A stretch of 64,000 nucleotides of DNA from NCBI GenBank assembly GCA_041398845.1, contig JAWKTZ010000019.1:1-64000 (forward strand). Direction: 5' to 3'. Position 1 is the stretch's first letter; each line of letters opens with the position of its first letter. The notes under the pieces were generated by a model. That model saw only the letters and a list, made by a program, of their open reading frames with translations. It had not been told where the DNA came from and searched no databases. Source of the stretch: Fuerstiella sp041398845. Lineage in GTDB: Bacteria > Planctomycetota > Planctomycetia > Planctomycetales > Planctomycetaceae. Below are positions 35,208-44,669 of this stretch, one piece after another. A program made the translations under genes and the position numbers.

Positions 35208-36587
35208 ATGGCTGACTCAATCCCACTGAACATCCCCTCCATCGACTGCCGTCGCAACGACGCCACGGTGCTGCTTCGCGAACTGCGGGATAAGCTGAGT
35301 CCTCGCGGCAATGTTGTCTCCGAAGCCGGACGGCAGCGAACCATCGAACTGTTCGGAGAACCGCTGAGTCCACAGGAAGTCGTTCGAACGATCTGCGACG
35401 ATGTGCGAAGTCAGGGAGTGCAGGCCCTGCTGGACTACACCTCCCGACTGGATGGCAGGTCGTTGTCGGCCGAAACCATGCGAGTGCCCGCCGAGGAGCT
35501 GGCCGCTGCAGCTCAGGCTGTGTCGCCGGAATTCCTGAAGGCCGTGCGGCAGATTCAGACCAACGTCCGCGAATTCCAGACCGCCGTCCTGCCGACGGAT
35601 GCCCGAGTGACTCGGACTCACGCGAACGGCGGTCGAGTCGAATTGCGGCAGCGTCATCTGCCGATGAAACGTGTCGGCATCTGCGTGCCTGGCGGAGCCG
35701 CTGCGTATCCGTCCACCGTGCTGATGACAGCGGTCCCTGCGATGACGGCGGGTGTTCCGGAAATTGCCATCGTGGTGCCGCCGACGGAATTCGGTGGCTA
35801 CAACAACCACATGCTGGCCACGTGTCATGAAATCGGCATCACGGAAGTCTATCGAGTCGGAGGAGCTCAGGCGGTTGCCGCGCTGGCTTATGGCGTTGAA
35901 GGTCTTCCGCGAGTCGACAAGATCGTAGGTCCGGGGAATCTGTTTGTTGCGCTGGCCAAGCAGTATGTGTTCGGGGATGTCGACATCGACAGCATTGCCG
36001 GCCCGAGCGAAGTGATCGTGCTGGCAGACGAAACGGCCAGCGCCGACTACGTGGCGGCCGATCTGATTTCTCAGGCCGAACACAGCCCCGGATCCGGAGT
36101 TCTGATCACATGGCACGAACCGCTGCTGGAACAGGTCCGCGAGGCACTGGAACGGCAACTGGAAAAACTGCCGCGCGGTGATCTGGCCCGACGCTGCCTT
36201 GAAGACTACGGCGCCTTCATTCTGGCTCGCGATTGTAGCGAAGCGGCGGCACTGACGGATCTGCTGGCCCCTGAACATCTGCACATTTCCATGGACGATG
36301 CAGAATCCATGCTGAACCGAATTCAAAATGCCGGAGCCATCTTTCTGGGCCACTTTACTCCGGTCGCTCTGGGCGATTATCTGGCCGGGCCGTCACATGT
36401 TCTGCCCACCGGCGGCACAGCTCGGTTCGCCAACGGACTTGCGGCCACGGATTTTCTGAAACGCAGTTCCGTCATCCGCTATGATCAGGCCGCCCTGCAG
36501 AATGATGCCGATCACGTTCGCCTGATGGCCGAAACAGAAGGCCTCACCGCTCACAGCGCCAGTGTTGACATTCGACTGCCGCAGTGA
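35208..36587 (+). CDS. hisD: histidinol dehydrogenase
   Basis: A 459-residue enzyme for the last two steps of histidine synthesis (histidinol to histidine, NAD-linked, zinc-dependent). Signature stretches are RHLPMKRVGICVPGGAAAYPSTVLM, RVGGAQAVAALAYGVEGLPRVDKIVGPGN, DVDIDSIAGPSEVIVLAD, AADLISQAEHSPGSG and APEHLHISMDDAE. The ATG at 35208 is close to GAGG (2-base spacing), so a slightly different start is possible; the frame is open further upstream. No other his genes lie nearby, so this gene is separate from a his operon, as is common in planctomycetes. Confidence 0.96.
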   Translation: MADSIPLNIPSIDCRRNDATVLLRELRDKLSPRGNVVSEAGRQRTIELFGEPLSPQEVVRTICDDVRSQGVQALLDYTSRLDGRSLSAETMRVPAEELAAAAQAVSPEFLKAVRQIQTNVREFQTAVLPTDARVTRTHANGGRVELRQRHLPMKRVGICVPGGAAAYPSTVLMTAVPAMTAGVPEIAIVVPPTEFGGYNNHMLATCHEIGITEVYRVGGAQAVAALAYGVEGLPRVDKIVGPGNLFVALAKQYVFGDVDIDSIAGPSEVIVLADETASADYVAADLISQAEHSPGSGVLITWHEPLLEQVREALERQLEKLPRGDLARRCLEDYGAFILARDCSEAAALTDLLAPEHLHISMDDAESMLNRIQNAGAIFLGHFTPVALGDYLAGPSHVLPTGGTARFANGLAATDFLKRSSVIRYDQAALQNDADHVRLMAETEGLTAHSASVDIRLPQ

Positions 36588-36635
36588 TGATGTGAGTAAT
36601 TCCAGATCCCGAACTTCTTCCAGAACGATGTTTCC

Positions 36636-37451
36636 ATGATTCAGTCGGCCGTCACCATCAGTCTTGTTGCCGAAGCTCGCCAGGGTCCGTTTGTGTTTCA
36701 CGACGACATCACCATCGGATGTCAGCAGGCGGCTGAACTCGGATTCGATGCGGTGGAAGTTTTCGCACCGTCCGCAGAAGCGATCAATGCGCTGCCGCTG
36801 AAGGATCTGCTGACTCAGCACGGCTTAAGTCTTGCCGCCGTGGGCACCGGAGCAGGCATGGTGAAGCATGGCCTGCATCTGTGCGATGCCGATTCTTCAC
36901 GTCGAGCGCAGGCATGTGACTTCATTCGCGGCATCATTGCAGCCGGCGCCAGATTTCAGGCTCCGGCGATCATTGGTTCGATGCAGGGCAAATGGGACGC
37001 AACAACCAATCGCGAAACTGCTCTGAGTTACCTGCGCGAGAACCTGGATTCTTTGGGGAACTTTGCGAAGAGTCTGGGAGTTCCGTTGATTTACGAGCCT
37101 CTGAATCGTTACGAAACCAACCTTGCCACCACGATGAAAGCCGGAGTCGACCTTCTGATGTCACTGGCGACAGACAACGTGGTCCTGTTGGCGGACCTGT
37201 TTCACATGAATATCGAAGAAGCCTGCATCGCCGGTGGTCTGCGCGATGGCGGAAAACACATCGGACATGTTCACTTCGTGGATTCCAATCGTCAGGCAGC
37301 CGGCCGAGGCCACATGGATTACATGCCGATTGCTCAGGCTCTGGCCGACATCGGCTACGATGGCTATGCCAGCGCGGAAGCGTTTCCGATTCCTGACTCT
37401 TTTGAGGCCGCTCGCCGGACCATCGAAACCTTCAAGGCTGTCTTCCGATAG
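36636..37451 (+). CDS. sugar isomerase/epimerase of the TIM-barrel xylose-isomerase-like family
   Basis: A 271-residue protein with an AP-endonuclease-2-type barrel. Metal ligands are probably in LIYEPLNRYE (Glu), LLADLFHMNIEE (Asp and His), GHVHFVDSNR (His/Asp) and GYASAEAFP (Glu). This pattern is like hydroxypyruvate isomerase and 3-dehydroshikimate- or tagatose-epimerase-like enzymes. The exact substrate is unknown. The RbsD/FucU gene follows 39 bases later, which suggests a small sugar-processing unit. Confidence 0.85.
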   Translation: MIQSAVTISLVAEARQGPFVFHDDITIGCQQAAELGFDAVEVFAPSAEAINALPLKDLLTQHGLSLAAVGTGAGMVKHGLHLCDADSSRRAQACDFIRGIIAAGARFQAPAIIGSMQGKWDATTNRETALSYLRENLDSLGNFAKSLGVPLIYEPLNRYETNLATTMKAGVDLLMSLATDNVVLLADLFHMNIEEACIAGGLRDGGKHIGHVHFVDSNRQAAGRGHMDYMPIAQALADIGYDGYASAEAFPIPDSFEAARRTIETFKAVFR

Positions 37452-37490
37452 CAGGCCGCCGCAACAACAACCTCAAATGACGAATTCGCT

Positions 37491-37943
37491 ATGCTGAAGT
37501 CCCCTCTGATTCATCCCGAAATCTCTGCGATTGTGGCTCGAGCCGGTCATAGTTCGAAGATTCTGATTGCTGACGGGAATTACCCGGCCTCATCGGCCAT
37601 TGGTCCCGGAGCACAGTTGGTCAGTCTGAATCTCGCCCCCGGACTGGTCACCGTGTCTCAGGTGTTCGAAGTGCTGTTGAACGCCGTTCCCATCGAAGCC
37701 GTCAATACCATGGGAATGCCGGACGACGATCCTTACAAACTGCCGGAAGATCCGGCGGTGTGGAATGACTACCGCCGGATTCTGACCGCGTCCGGATCAG
37801 AGATTGAACTCAAGCCAATCCAGCGCTGGGATTTTTATGACGCCGTCGCGTCCCGGGACCACGTCCTGACCATACAAACGGGAGATCAGGCGCTTTGGGC
37901 AAACCTGTTGTTGACGGTTGGAGTGCGTCAGGCAGGAGAATAA
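37491..37943 (+). CDS. RbsD/FucU family protein (sugar mutarotase type)
   Basis: A 150-residue protein. RbsD and FucU interconvert sugar anomers (ribose pyranase, fucose mutarotase). It shows ARAGHSSKILIADGNYPASS, matching the family pattern GH...I.I.D..YP, and a C-terminal FYDAVASRDHVLTIQTGD. The pair with the upstream isomerase suggests cytosolic sugar catabolism. No sugar transporter or kinase is adjacent. Confidence 0.88.
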   Translation: MLKSPLIHPEISAIVARAGHSSKILIADGNYPASSAIGPGAQLVSLNLAPGLVTVSQVFEVLLNAVPIEAVNTMGMPDDDPYKLPEDPAVWNDYRRILTASGSEIELKPIQRWDFYDAVASRDHVLTIQTGDQALWANLLLTVGVRQAGE

Positions 37944-38155
37944 GCTGTGGACGGGCAAACTGGCTTTGAGCCATTTTGGCCATCTGTTGTAAACTGCCAC
38001 CGTCCATGACATCGCACGCAGGGAAAACAGGTTCAGGTCCGGTTGGGCAAAGGTCCTACTCTGGCCGTTCCGGCAACGGAATCTGACCCCGCTTTCCCCG
38101 CTGATACTCAGATTTCCCGCTGCTCTGCGGTTCCTGTTCGCTCCGGAGTTTCCCA

Positions 38156-39040
38156 ATGTCGATCACTCGTGCTTCTGTCATTCTTATGATTCTGGCGGTT
38201 TCTGTGCCGTCTCAGACTTCTGCTCAGGACGTTCTTCGCTGGAAATTTCAGCGGAACGAGCAATTGAAATATACCGCCGTGCAGAATATGGAAACGTTGA
38301 TGAAGGTTGGTGACAACGAAATCAAACAGGCGTTGAACCACACGATGGACGTAGCGTGGAAGGTGCTTGATGTGGGAGCCAACGGCAGCACGGTCATGCA
38401 CCAGGTGGTCACCCGGGCTCAGATAAAGATCGCTGGTGGTCCGGATGGGGAAGTGGGATTTGACACGGCCAATCCTGTTGAATCGGAAAACCTGCAGGTG
38501 AAGGCGATGGGCGAGGCGTTTGGAAAAATTGTGAACCAGAATTTCACCATCACAATGCAACCCACCGGGGAAATCGACAGTGTGGAAATTCCAGCCGGTC
38601 TGCGGGAAGCCATCAACACCTCGGCCGCAGGCAACACCGCCGCTCTGAATGAAGACACGCTGAAACAGATGATGAAGCAATCCGCTGTCACTCTGCCCGC
38701 CAACGCGGTATCGCCGGGCAGCAAATGGACCAGCACCCAGTCGGTCCCGCTGCCGTTTGGCACCATCAACGTCAAGTCCACCATGACGCTGGTCAGAACA
38801 GACGGAACCAGCGCGATCATTGATGTCGTTCCCGAAATCTCTGTGACCCCGAAAGAAGGCGCTCCGGTGAAGGTATCTGTGACAAAGTCGTCCGGCAGGG
38901 GACAGGTGACGTTTGATGTGGTGAAAGGTCACGTGACAAAATCGGAACTGGTTGTGTCCATGGACATGGAAATCGATTCCGGACAGCGCAACTTCCGTCA
39001 GACGGTCAATCAAAGCACGGCCCTGACGCTGGTCCCGTAG
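38156..39040 (+). CDS. secreted DUF6263-like protein
   Basis: A 294-residue protein with a signal peptide MSITRASVILMILAVSVPSQTSAQ, so exported. The mature domain starts VLRWKFQRNEQLKYTAVQNMETLMKV, and contains FTITMQPTGEIDSVEIPAGLRE and GSKWTSTQSVPLPFGTINVKSTMTL, as in planctomycete DUF6263 proteins. Function unknown; the fold looks like a two-layer beta sheet that may bind lipid or another hydrophobic ligand. The next gene follows after 34 bases. Confidence 0.7.
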   Translation: MSITRASVILMILAVSVPSQTSAQDVLRWKFQRNEQLKYTAVQNMETLMKVGDNEIKQALNHTMDVAWKVLDVGANGSTVMHQVVTRAQIKIAGGPDGEVGFDTANPVESENLQVKAMGEAFGKIVNQNFTITMQPTGEIDSVEIPAGLREAINTSAAGNTAALNEDTLKQMMKQSAVTLPANAVSPGSKWTSTQSVPLPFGTINVKSTMTLVRTDGTSAIIDVVPEISVTPKEGAPVKVSVTKSSGRGQVTFDVVKGHVTKSELVVSMDMEIDSGQRNFRQTVNQSTALTLVP

Positions 39041-39074
39041 TTTAAGACTTCCTTCCGGATATTGCCCCACGCTC

Positions 39075-39629
39075 GTGAAACGCATCTTTCTGACTCTGGC
39101 CGCACTGGCCACCATTCTGCTGCTGACAGCCATCGTGCTGGGGCTGAACATCGGTGACGCCCGAAGTCTGGAACCGGCACAACAATCAAAAATCAGCACT
39201 CATATGCTGGTGGGCCTTGCAGCGCTCACATTTGCGACGCTGGTGCATGCCATCAGTCTGACGTACTTCATGGGCACGGGCCGCTGGATCGAAGAAACCA
39301 GCAACGCCTATTCGCTGGATGAATCGTTCTACACTCAGAATCAGAAGATCAAATACGGAACGCTGCCGGGCCTCACCCTGTGCGTGCTGCTGCTGATCAC
39401 AACCGGAGCACTCGGCGCCGTCGCCGATCCGGCCACTCCCATGTCTCTGGACGGAACTCTGGGAATGACTTCGGCTCAGATTCACATGTTCGGAGCCATC
39501 CTGACGGTGATTGTGAATCTGATCACCAACCTGACTCAGTTCATGGCCATCGCCGGCAACATGCGAGTTGTCGATGCCGTGCTGCAGAATGTCAGACGTA
39601 TTCGCGAAGAACGTGGATTGCCGGTCTGA
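39075..39629 (+). CDS. four-helix membrane protein, function unknown
   Basis: A 184-residue protein starting with GTG. Four hydrophobic segments are seen: residues about 4-24, 43-63, 96-117 and 138-165. Between helices 2 and 3 is GTGRWIEETSNAYSLDESFYTQNQKIKYGTLPG, which looks conserved and may face the periplasm or cytosol. I do not know a family name. It probably shares a transcript with the DUF6263-like gene. Confidence 0.7.
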   Translation: MKRIFLTLAALATILLLTAIVLGLNIGDARSLEPAQQSKISTHMLVGLAALTFATLVHAISLTYFMGTGRWIEETSNAYSLDESFYTQNQKIKYGTLPGLTLCVLLLITTGALGAVADPATPMSLDGTLGMTSAQIHMFGAILTVIVNLITNLTQFMAIAGNMRVVDAVLQNVRRIREERGLPV

Positions 39630-39730
39630 AGGCGATCTGTATAAGAGGCCTGAAGCAACGCCGTGACGAGATTCCCGGTGGAAAAACAATTCGTTTAACC
39701 CGACCCGCAGGGGAGGCGATACTGGTCCAC

Positions 39731-39776
39731 ACGGCAGCCCGGAGAGAGTCAGACCCCTTTTTTCAGATCGCCTCCA
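39731..39776. repeat. palindromic dispersed element, half copy C
   Basis: ACGGCAGCCCGGAGAGAGTC continuing into AGACCCCTTTTTTCAGATCG: this is the reverse complement of the left half of the element at 48496-48599, with a few changes. The other half is lost. It ends four bases before the GTG of the serine hydrolase gene, so it may have supplied part of that gene's leader. Confidence 0.75.
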
Positions 39777-39779
39777 GCC

Positions 39780-40868
39780 GTGGTTTCACAGCCCGATTTT
39801 TCCCGACTTGCCGATGTCATCCAACAGGGTATTGAACGACTCCTGCACACCGGAGTTCAGGTGTATGTGTCGGTGTGGAACGAAACCGTGCTGGATCAGG
39901 GCTTCGGAATGGCAGGTCTCGATCAGCCGATGACGTCCGACACCATCATGCTGTGGCGGTCGGCCGGAAAGCCATTGACGGCCGCCGCTGTGTGTCGGGC
40001 ATGGCAGCAGAGCCGACTGGACCTGGACGCTCCGCTGGCGGCCATTCTTCCGGACATTGCGGATAGTCCGCTGAGTGAGTTAACCGTCAGACAGATGCTG
40101 ACACACAGCACCGGATTGGCGCTGCGGGAATCCGGCTGGCCGCATCATCCATGGCCTCGCATCATTGAAACCGTGCTGGCGATCAATGACCGTTCGCCCG
40201 CTCCCGCGTATCAGCCTCAGAATACATGGTTTCTGCTGGGAGAAATTCTGCAGCAGCTTGACGATGATCAGCGTCCCTTCGCAGACATTCTGAAACACGA
40301 TGTGCTGCTGCCGCTGGAGATGGAAGACACGCATTGCGGAATTCCGGATGATCATACGTTGAGTCATCGGCTGTCCACGATGTATTCCCGTGACGCCGGA
40401 AAACTGGTGCTCAGCGTCTATTCAAACGGGCCCTGGCTTCACCGGCCGTCACCCGGTGGAAACCTGCGCGGCCCGGTGCGATCACTGGGACGATTCTATG
40501 AGATGCTGCTGAATGATGGAGTGACGCGTTCCGGTCAGACATTTCTTCAGAAGGAAACCGTACAGCACATGACGTCGCGACACCGCGTCGGCGAATTCGA
40601 TCAGACGTTTCAGCATCCGATCGACTTTGGACTGGGCCTCATCATGGATTCCAACGTTTACGGCGTCGAGACCGTCCCCTACGGATTCAGTCCGCATTGT
40701 TCCCCGCGCACGTTTGGTCACGGAGGTTCTCAGTGTGCGATGGGATTCTGTGATCCGGATCGCGGTCTGGTGGCCGCGTGGGCGGCCAACGGTTTCTGCG
40801 GAGAAGGCCAGCACCAGCGCCGCAATCGAGCCATCAATGCGGCGATCTACGAAGCTGTTGTCACTTGA
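39780..40868 (+). CDS. serine hydrolase of the class C beta-lactamase/esterase family
   Basis: A 362-residue protein with the class C SxxK motif SAGKPLTAA, and LTVRQMLTHSTGLAL, a strong family marker. The second motif (normally YxN) appears as YQPQNTWFLLGEIL, and the late KTG/HxG equivalent is probably FGHGGSQCAMGF. No signal peptide is seen, so it may be a cytosolic esterase or D-aminopeptidase-like enzyme. It starts at GTG 39780, just past a repeat fragment, and ends overlapping the convergent gene by 8 bases. Confidence 0.85.
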   Translation: MVSQPDFSRLADVIQQGIERLLHTGVQVYVSVWNETVLDQGFGMAGLDQPMTSDTIMLWRSAGKPLTAAAVCRAWQQSRLDLDAPLAAILPDIADSPLSELTVRQMLTHSTGLALRESGWPHHPWPRIIETVLAINDRSPAPAYQPQNTWFLLGEILQQLDDDQRPFADILKHDVLLPLEMEDTHCGIPDDHTLSHRLSTMYSRDAGKLVLSVYSNGPWLHRPSPGGNLRGPVRSLGRFYEMLLNDGVTRSGQTFLQKETVQHMTSRHRVGEFDQTFQHPIDFGLGLIMDSNVYGVETVPYGFSPHCSPRTFGHGGSQCAMGFCDPDRGLVAAWAANGFCGEGQHQRRNRAINAAIYEAVVT

Positions 40869-42279
40869 ACTGACCAGGGTCAAGGTGCGGAGCATCTTCG
40901 ATGATGGACTTGTACAACGCCAGTCGTTCCTCAGCACGCCGGCGCCCAAGCTGACTGAGTGCCAGGGTGGCTTCCCGCTCTTGAACTTCGTTTGCGGCGA
41001 CGGCGGCCTTTGCCGCGAGCCGACGCATTCGTTCGCACTGTTCAAGGTCATTCGCGACGCGGGTCTTTGCTTCCTCAACATCAATTTCCAACACACGGAT
41101 TCCGGATTCGTAGTCGCGCCAGACCTGTTTCCAGTCCGTCATCGCCTCGTTCAGCGTACTTTGCAGTCGTTTGACTTCTTGTTCAGCCTGGGGGGCGTTG
41201 TCTTCGGAATCCGACTTCGTTGCCGCCTGACTCTTCCTCATGGATTCTCTTGTGAGATCCGCGCGTCGGTAAGCCTTCTTCAGTTCTTCGAACAGTTCGG
41301 CGCGGGGCTTTAGTTCGGTCAGTTCTGGAATGTTCTCTGCTTCACTCGGGACGTCGAACGTCCCGCCCGGAGAGAACTGGTCAGGGTTTGACGATCTGCT
41401 GATCGCGTCGTTCGCCTTTCTGACAGAAGCACCGTATGGCAGATGCGGTGTTCCCGGCAGACCGATGGGCGTTGCGGCAGGCGGCGTCCTGTTCGGCGTC
41501 GAAGTCAGCGTTTCCCAGTCGACGCTCGGATCGAGCAGTTCTTCGACTCGCCGCTGAATGATGCGATCTTTGTTCTGCTGCCGCTGTTCAAGTGCCGAGC
41601 GGACTTTTTCCAGCTTCTCGGTCAGTTGCTGCACCTGAGTCGCCAGCTGCTGCAATCGTGCTTCGAGCGACTGCGTGACAAGTTTCTGCAGTTGTGCCTT
41701 CTGCTCATCCGTCGGCTGTCCGGCGTCCCGAAGCGTGCGCGCCAATTCCAAAGCTCGCTGTTCCAGGGGATCGAGACGCGGCTGGGAACGATTGTCGAAC
41801 ACAGTCGGGGGGAATCCGTGCGGGATCATTCCGGGACCCGCACCGCCGAGGTTCAGCACTTTGCGTCCCTGAGCCGGCAGCTTCGCCCATGCTTCCGCGT
41901 TTTCGGCGATGTCGAGTTCCTTTGCTTTCTGTTCAAGTCGATCCAGACCTTCCGGAGTCCCCGTTACCTGGAACCTGTTGTCGTTGATGTTGTGCGGCCA
42001 CATCCCTCGCGACCGGAGTTCCTCTTCCACGCGCGGCAGTACCTGCAGCGGTTTCACATGCTGGAACTTCAATTCGCGTGTGACAGCATCTTCCGGAACA
42101 GGAGCATTCTGCGGCTGACCGCCGTGTGCCGGGTGGTCTGCGATGAACTGTTCCACGATCTCGCGCACACGTTCCACGTCGCTCTTCCGTGTGTCAACCA
42201 GCAGCAGCGGCCCTGTGGGACTGCCGCTGAGCATGAACGGACCGACAACAACCGCCGCCTGTTCAAACGCTTTCCGCAA
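40861..42279 (-). CDS. coiled-coil protein with secretin-N-like start, broken at its 5' end
   Basis: The longest open part is 472 residues. The visible start MRKAFEQAAVVVG is probably not original: the frame shifts at about 42265-42270 and earlier codons continue in other frames (see 42266-42802). Residues about 20-120 contain repeats of a small alpha/beta fold (LLVDTRKSDVERVREIVEQF, LKFQHVKPLQVLPRVEEEL, NRFQVTGTPEGLDRLEQKAKELD) resembling secretin N-terminal or similar modules. The rest is coiled coil and Pro-rich linker (TEKLEKVRSALEQRQQNKD; EVQEREATLALSQLGRRRAEERLAL). Function unknown. It probably belongs to the ECF sigma-kinase locus upstream. Confidence 0.6.
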   Translation of the reverse strand: MRKAFEQAAVVVGPFMLSGSPTGPLLLVDTRKSDVERVREIVEQFIADHPAHGGQPQNAPVPEDAVTRELKFQHVKPLQVLPRVEEELRSRGMWPHNINDNRFQVTGTPEGLDRLEQKAKELDIAENAEAWAKLPAQGRKVLNLGGAGPGMIPHGFPPTVFDNRSQPRLDPLEQRALELARTLRDAGQPTDEQKAQLQKLVTQSLEARLQQLATQVQQLTEKLEKVRSALEQRQQNKDRIIQRRVEELLDPSVDWETLTSTPNRTPPAATPIGLPGTPHLPYGASVRKANDAISRSSNPDQFSPGGTFDVPSEAENIPELTELKPRAELFEELKKAYRRADLTRESMRKSQAATKSDSEDNAPQAEQEVKRLQSTLNEAMTDWKQVWRDYESGIRVLEIDVEEAKTRVANDLEQCERMRRLAAKAAVAANEVQEREATLALSQLGRRRAEERLALYKSIIEDAPHLDPGQFK

Positions 42280-42802
42280 TGTCGGCCTGATTTCCTCGAA
42301 TCATCTCAGGCAGCCGAATCTGCTCGTTCACCCGTTGCAGCCGTTCATCCGTCGGCGACGTCCAGCGACCGGTTGACGCCGCGAATGTGTAGAGATGATG
42401 CCGTCGCGAAACTGGAACTCGATTTTCGGCTCACGGACGGCTGAGCGTTCGAATCAGCCGGAAGTTTGACAACGTCCCATGTGCCGGTTTCACCGCTGTA
42501 CGCGGCCATGCCGCTGTTGAGCTTCACTCGCCGCGACAACACCTGCAACCACCGGCACCACCTGTTCCTGCGGTTCGATCTTCAGCAGTCCATTCGCCCT
42601 TCGCGTCGCTGAAGCCGCGCAGTTCGTCCTTGTTCTCCGACCACGCCACTACGATCTGGCCGCTGTCGACGAGTCGCTCGTTGCCGAGTGGCCCGGCCAG
42701 ACCCCCGCCGAAGCCGCCGCCGAATTGACCATGCGTTCCTCTCCGCCGTCGCTGCTGCGATCAGCAAGCGCCGGCAGGAGCAGCGAGCCCGAATGCCTGT
42801 CA
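42266..42802 (-). pseudogene. frameshifted 5' part of the coiled-coil gene
   Basis: From an ATG at 42802 (MTGIRARCSC, with a possible signal sequence) the coding sense is kept only by changing frames several times. Readable pieces in order are SENKDELRGFSDAKGEW, LLKIEPQEQVVPVVAGVV, VKLNSGMAAYSGETGTWDVV, EPKIEFQFRDGI, LYTFAASTGRWTSPTDERLQ and VNEQIRLPEMIRGNQADIAE, then the 472-residue part follows. At least five single-base-type shifts are needed in about 540 bases. Motif quality between shifts stays good. It is either a recently dead gene or a locally poor assembly. Confidence 0.65.
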
Positions 42803-42851
42803 TGTTGTGACTCCTGTTGATGGGGTTTTGGTGATTGATGTGCATCAGCCA

Positions 42852-43048
42852 CAGGGCCGGAGGCCCGATACAACCTTTGCCGGTGGCGCGAGCCACCGGG
42901 ATTCGATCATTCAATGGACGAGGCCTGAAGGGCCGACACAATCACTGTGGCGTTGGTTGTGTCGCCCTTCCGGGGCTTTGCATGTGTGTTGCTCCTGTCT
43001 CCGGTGGCTCGCGCCACCGGCTGACGTTATGCCGGGCCTCCGGCCCTG
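42852..43048. repeat. nested palindrome of about 200 bp
   Basis: Outer arms CAGGGCCGGAGGCCCG (42852-42867) and CGGGCCTCCGGCCCTG (43033-43048) are exact reverse complements. Inner arms CCGGTGGCGCGAGCCACCGG (42880-42899) and CCGGTGGCTCGCGCCACCGG (43001-43020) are also exact reverse complements, and each is itself nearly palindromic. Central arms near 42920 and 42960 (GGCCTGAAGGGCCGACACAA against TTGTGTCGCCCTTCCGGGGC) pair imperfectly. It lies between the frameshifted kinase and the frameshifted coiled-coil gene. Confidence 0.85.
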
Positions 43049-43109
43049 AAGGCGCTCTCCTGACAAGCCGAGATTGAATTCGGTTCTGGGCTGAATGCGT
43101 TGGCTCTGG

Positions 43110-44633
43110 TCATTCCATGTTCTCCAGCGCCTGCATCAGGGCGTCGAGTTCGCCGTCCAGCTCGTTCAATTCGGCTTCGATGCCGGCGTTCCACTCGTCT
43201 GTTCTGTCGGAAGGTGCAACGACCTTCGATGAGTCATCGGTGGATTCGCCAACTTCGGACGCAAGCCGCTCGAAGGGACCGAAAGCCGCAAGCGCCGGAG
43301 TTCTGCTCGTTCTTCGCCCCCAACGCCCTCCAGCCAATGAATGTTCGCAGCCACGGCAATGACGACCACCACGGCCATCAGCCACGGCCAGCGGTGCAGC
43401 ATTCTCCTGCTCGCCGGCACCAGCGATCGGACTTCATCCGGCAGCTGCGTCGGTGTTACTGCTGAACGTGAGCCACACAGTCTTCCGCAGCTCGGCCACG
43501 GTTCGGCGACGAAAACCGATCATCGGAGAGACTTCGCCAGTAGCAGCTTGTTGGACGATGCCTTCCAGCCAGTCGGGAATCTCACTGTCTGTTCGCGAAT
43601 CGACCGCGCTTCGTGATCGGTGACTCGGCAAGAATGCCGTAACTGGTTTCGGCTCGAAACGGAGGCCGGCCCGTCGCCAGCCGCGTACAGCACGCTGCCG
43701 AGACTGAACAGGTCGCTGGGCGTGTCGACGGATTCGCCGCGAGCCTGTTCGGGAGATGGCGTATTGCGGCGTGCCGGCAATCAGACCTGTGGGTGGCCGC
43801 GCGTGGTGTCATCGACAGCTTCTCGCGGCGAGTCCGAAGTCGGTCAGCATGACTCGGTCGACTGGTACGTTCCAGCAGAATGTTGGCCGGCTTGACGTCG
43901 CGATGAACCAGTCCCTGATGTGAGCTGCCGCCAGACTCCTTCGCCACCTGCAGACCGGATCCGCAGAATGTCGACGACAGGAAGCGAACCCATGCGGTCC
44001 AGCCGATCCTGCGATTCGCAACGATGTTACAAGGGCATCACGATGAACGGCAACTGCCCGGAGGAATTCACCGTCAGAATCGGCATCACATTCGATGAAC
44101 GACTGCCGCCGTGGCCTGGCTTCCCGGGCAAAACCGCTTTTGCTGCGCGCTTGTCGCCAGTTGCGGGGCCATGACTTTCACAGCCACCAGTCGCTGAGTT
44201 CTTCCGAAAGCCCTTCAGCACAATGCCATTTCCGCCGTGACCGATGATTGACCGCACTTCGATGTTGTCGATGCGGCCGAGTGCTTCGGCGTTGTCGCTG
44301 GGTTCAGAAAGTCGACGGCGAAGTCATGCAGCCGAGGTCCGCGTCGAAGAACTCGCTGGCGCGGCACAGGGCTGACGCATCGCGAGGAATCAGCGTCGAG
44401 ACAATTTGCCTGGCCGGATCAACGACGCCGGTTGTTTCGTTCCGCAGCACGCGTTCGATGCGAGACCATTCGCCGCTGCGTCCGGCAAGTTCTTCCAGCC
44501 GATCTCGGCAGCCCGCGCATTCCGCCAGATGAACGGCCAGCGCTTCTTCCTGCTGTTCGGTGAGCACATCGTCAAGCGACCGTCTCAGCAGGTTGTGATC
44601 GCAGTGTGTTGTGGGCGCGGGCATGGGTGACAC
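43110..44633 (-). pseudogene. Ser/Thr protein kinase with N-terminal zinc finger, multiply frameshifted
   Basis: The intact N-terminal stretch from ATG 44633 has an anti-sigma-type zinc finger (HCDHNLLRRSLDD, VHLAECAGCRDRLEEL). The kinase then continues only by switching frames: EALGRIDNIEVRSIIGHGGNGIVLKGF (P-loop), RLVAVKVMAPQLATSAQQ (VAVK lysine), NVMPILTVNSSGQLPFIVMP, GLVHRDVKPANILLER (catalytic loop), DRVMLTDFGLAA (DFG), SPEQARGESVDTPSDLFSLG (APE region), ATGRPPFRAETSYGIL and IPDWLEGIVQ. The end LNELDGELDALMQALENME stops at 43110. At least eight shifts are needed. All catalytic motifs remain readable, so the break is recent or technical. The sigma factor gene lies 36 bases upstream. Confidence 0.8.
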
Positions 44634-44669
44634 TTGGGAGTTTTGGTTTCCGATTGAATGCGACGTTCA

